Of a stretch of 15,442 nucleotides of DNA, positions 14,478-15,442 are shown one piece after another. The notes beneath the pieces were generated by a model. The model searched no databases. It was not told where the DNA came from and saw only the letters and a list, made by a program, of their open reading frames with translations. Position numbers and translations under genes: made by a program. The stretch is from Marisimplicoccus framensis_A (lineage in GTDB: Bacteria > Bacteroidota > Bacteroidia > Flavobacteriales > Flavobacteriaceae). Every line of letters starts with the position of its first letter. Position 1 is the first letter of the stretch. The stretch lies in assembly GCA_042088875.1 (NCBI GenBank), contig JBELLF010000024.1, forward strand, positions 1 through 15,442. The letters are read 5' to 3'.

Positions 14478-15442
14478 TTAATTATCCATCGGTATTGATA
14501 ATGGAAGGCCAAAATAAAATTCTAAAACTTTTAGTCTAAAGATATAATCAAACTTTGCCCTAATATTTTCTGAAACAGCAGCTTCATATAACTGTTTTGA
14601 TTGAATAAAGTCAAATGAATTTAGTGAACCTAATAAAAATCGATCAGATGCATCTTCAAATGCACTTTGTAAAGACTTAACAGTTTTGTTGGAGGCTTCG
14701 TAGAATTTGATAGCACCAACAAGATCATTATATGCTTGATTAACAGTATTTTCTAGATTAAGTTTCTCTTGTTCATATTGAAATTTTAATCTATCTAAAT
14801 TAATCTTAGATCTTTCAATATTATTTGAAATTGCTTTACCTTGAAATATTGGTATATTAAGCCCAAATCCATAAGTTTGACCTTTATTAAAATCTAATTG
14901 ATCATTAAAGCTTGGTGCATTATCAAGATATGATACTCTTGTATTAAATGAATAAAATGATGTTAAAGAAGGCAATCTAAATGACTTCGCAATTTTAATA
15001 TCTTTTTCTGCTATGGAAATATTTGTCTCTGCAAGCTTTATATCATTTCTGAAAGTTTTAGCTTTTTCATAAATTTCTTTAGGAGAGTTTTCTAGTATAT
15101 TAGAGAAGGGTATACTGAAATCTTCATCTGCTATGTCAAAGCTTTCATAGTTATCAATTAAAAGCACTTGAGCAAGATTTAGTTTAACATCTCTTAGATT
15201 ATTTTCTGCTAGAACAACATTTTGCTCCTGTGACGCTAGATTTGCTTCTATCTCAAATATTTGCCTTGGCGAAAATATACCTGATTCAATTAAATCTTTA
15301 GTCCTATTATATTCTTCTTTTGTTATTTCTAGTTGAGATTTTTGAACCTTTAGTATCTCCTTGTTAAACATTATCTGTAAATAAGAGTTCGCAACAAAAA
15401 GCTTAACATCATCTTTAATATCTTCAAGCTGATATTTTGAAG
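14478..15442 (-). CDS. TolC-family outer membrane efflux protein, 5' end missing
   Basis: The reading frame stays open to the window edge, so the gene is partial; 320 C-terminal residues are visible. The Met at 15371 (MFNKEILKVQ) is internal: the frame upstream of it reads KDDVKLFVANSYLQI, the usual TolC lead-in to this helix. The visible part has the alternating long helices of TolC proteins, including RTKDLIESGIFSPRQIFEIE, a second-repeat region with LPSLTSFYSFN and PIFQGKAISNNIERSKINLD, and the late FLLGSLNSFDFIQSKQLYEAA helix. This is an outer-membrane trimer that gives an exit duct to RND or ABC exporters. The partner pump is not in the window, so the substrate cannot be named. The signal peptide lies outside. 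Confidence 0.9.
   Translation of the reverse strand, partial: SKYQLEDIKDDVKLFVANSYLQIMFNKEILKVQKSQLEITKEEYNRTKDLIESGIFSPRQIFEIEANLASQEQNVVLAENNLRDVKLNLAQVLLIDNYESFDIADEDFSIPFSNILENSPKEIYEKAKTFRNDIKLAETNISIAEKDIKIAKSFRLPSLTSFYSFNTRVSYLDNAPSFNDQLDFNKGQTYGFGLNIPIFQGKAISNNIERSKINLDRLKFQYEQEKLNLENTVNQAYNDLVGAIKFYEASNKTVKSLQSAFEDASDRFLLGSLNSFDFIQSKQLYEAAVSENIRAKFDYIFRLKVLEFYFGLPLSIPMDN

Noticed and set aside
14478..15371. Complete 297-residue gene starting at Met 15371
   Set aside because: The frame upstream of this Met is open to the window edge and encodes typical TolC helix sequence, so the gene is a partial TolC-family member and this Met is internal.
1..15442. A hidden mobile element, defence island, CRISPR array or novel multi-gene system
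   Set aside because: Every sizeable stretch is accounted for by recognised housekeeping families. I found no integrase, transposase, direct-repeat array, tRNA-linked attachment site or cluster of unknown genes.

Overview
This window is a compact, AT-rich (roughly 70% A+T by eye) chromosomal segment of housekeeping genes, most likely from an uncultured, streamlined, probably aquatic member of the Bacteroidota, close to Flavobacteriales. The evidence is the gene order (prs-rplY-pth-ribF-serS, then nadK-uppS-bamA-ompH with divergent pdxJ), Bacteroidota-style protein signatures (the PdxJ N-terminus, a BamA signal peptide ending in YSQ, the long ctc-type L25, the Pth N-terminal extension), A-rich sequence instead of Shine-Dalgarno sites before start codons, and TAnnTTTG-type -7 promoter elements. 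TGA is used as a stop (pth, the hydrolase, pdxJ), so the code is standard.

Region 1 (about 10-7114, + strand) is a long co-directional cluster. It makes PRPP (prs), a ribosomal 5S-rRNA-binding protein (rplY), recycles peptidyl-tRNA (pth), makes FMN/FAD (ribF), charges tRNA-Ser (serS), dimethylates 16S rRNA (rsmA), imports Mg2+ (mgtE) and ends with an ArsC-type thiol reductase. Genes are 2-25 bp apart or overlap. The exception is the 67 bp rplY-pth gap, which holds an 11-bp hairpin. The theme is translation plus nucleotide and cofactor supply. A promoter-like TAAATTTG precedes prs, and TATCTTTG precedes serS.

Region 2 (7099-9068, - strand) is pdxJ, a YbfF-like alpha/beta hydrolase and an SSAT-like GNAT acetyltransferase, tightly coupled. 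The last overlaps the 3' end of arsC by 16 bp, tail to tail.

Region 3 (9069-9135) is the divergent pdxJ/nadK promoter region, with nested inverted repeats around a perfect 12-bp palindrome.

Region 4 (9136-13804, + strand) is nadK-uppS-bamA-ompH: NADP synthesis, undecaprenyl-PP synthesis and outer membrane protein assembly with a Skp-like chaperone. The bamA start lies inside uppS, probably at a TTG codon.

Region 5 (13812-15442, - strand) is tsaB (tRNA t6A synthesis) preceded by a TolC-family efflux gene whose 5' end runs off the window.

No stretch over 300 bp lacks a gene. I see no mobile element, CRISPR array, tRNA, rRNA, toxin-antitoxin pair or defence cassette, and I do not find an obviously new system. 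The points worth a second look are regulatory and architectural: the pdxJ/nadK dyad, the TTG starts, the rplY-pth hairpin, the shortened nadK-uppS junction and the isolated ArsC.
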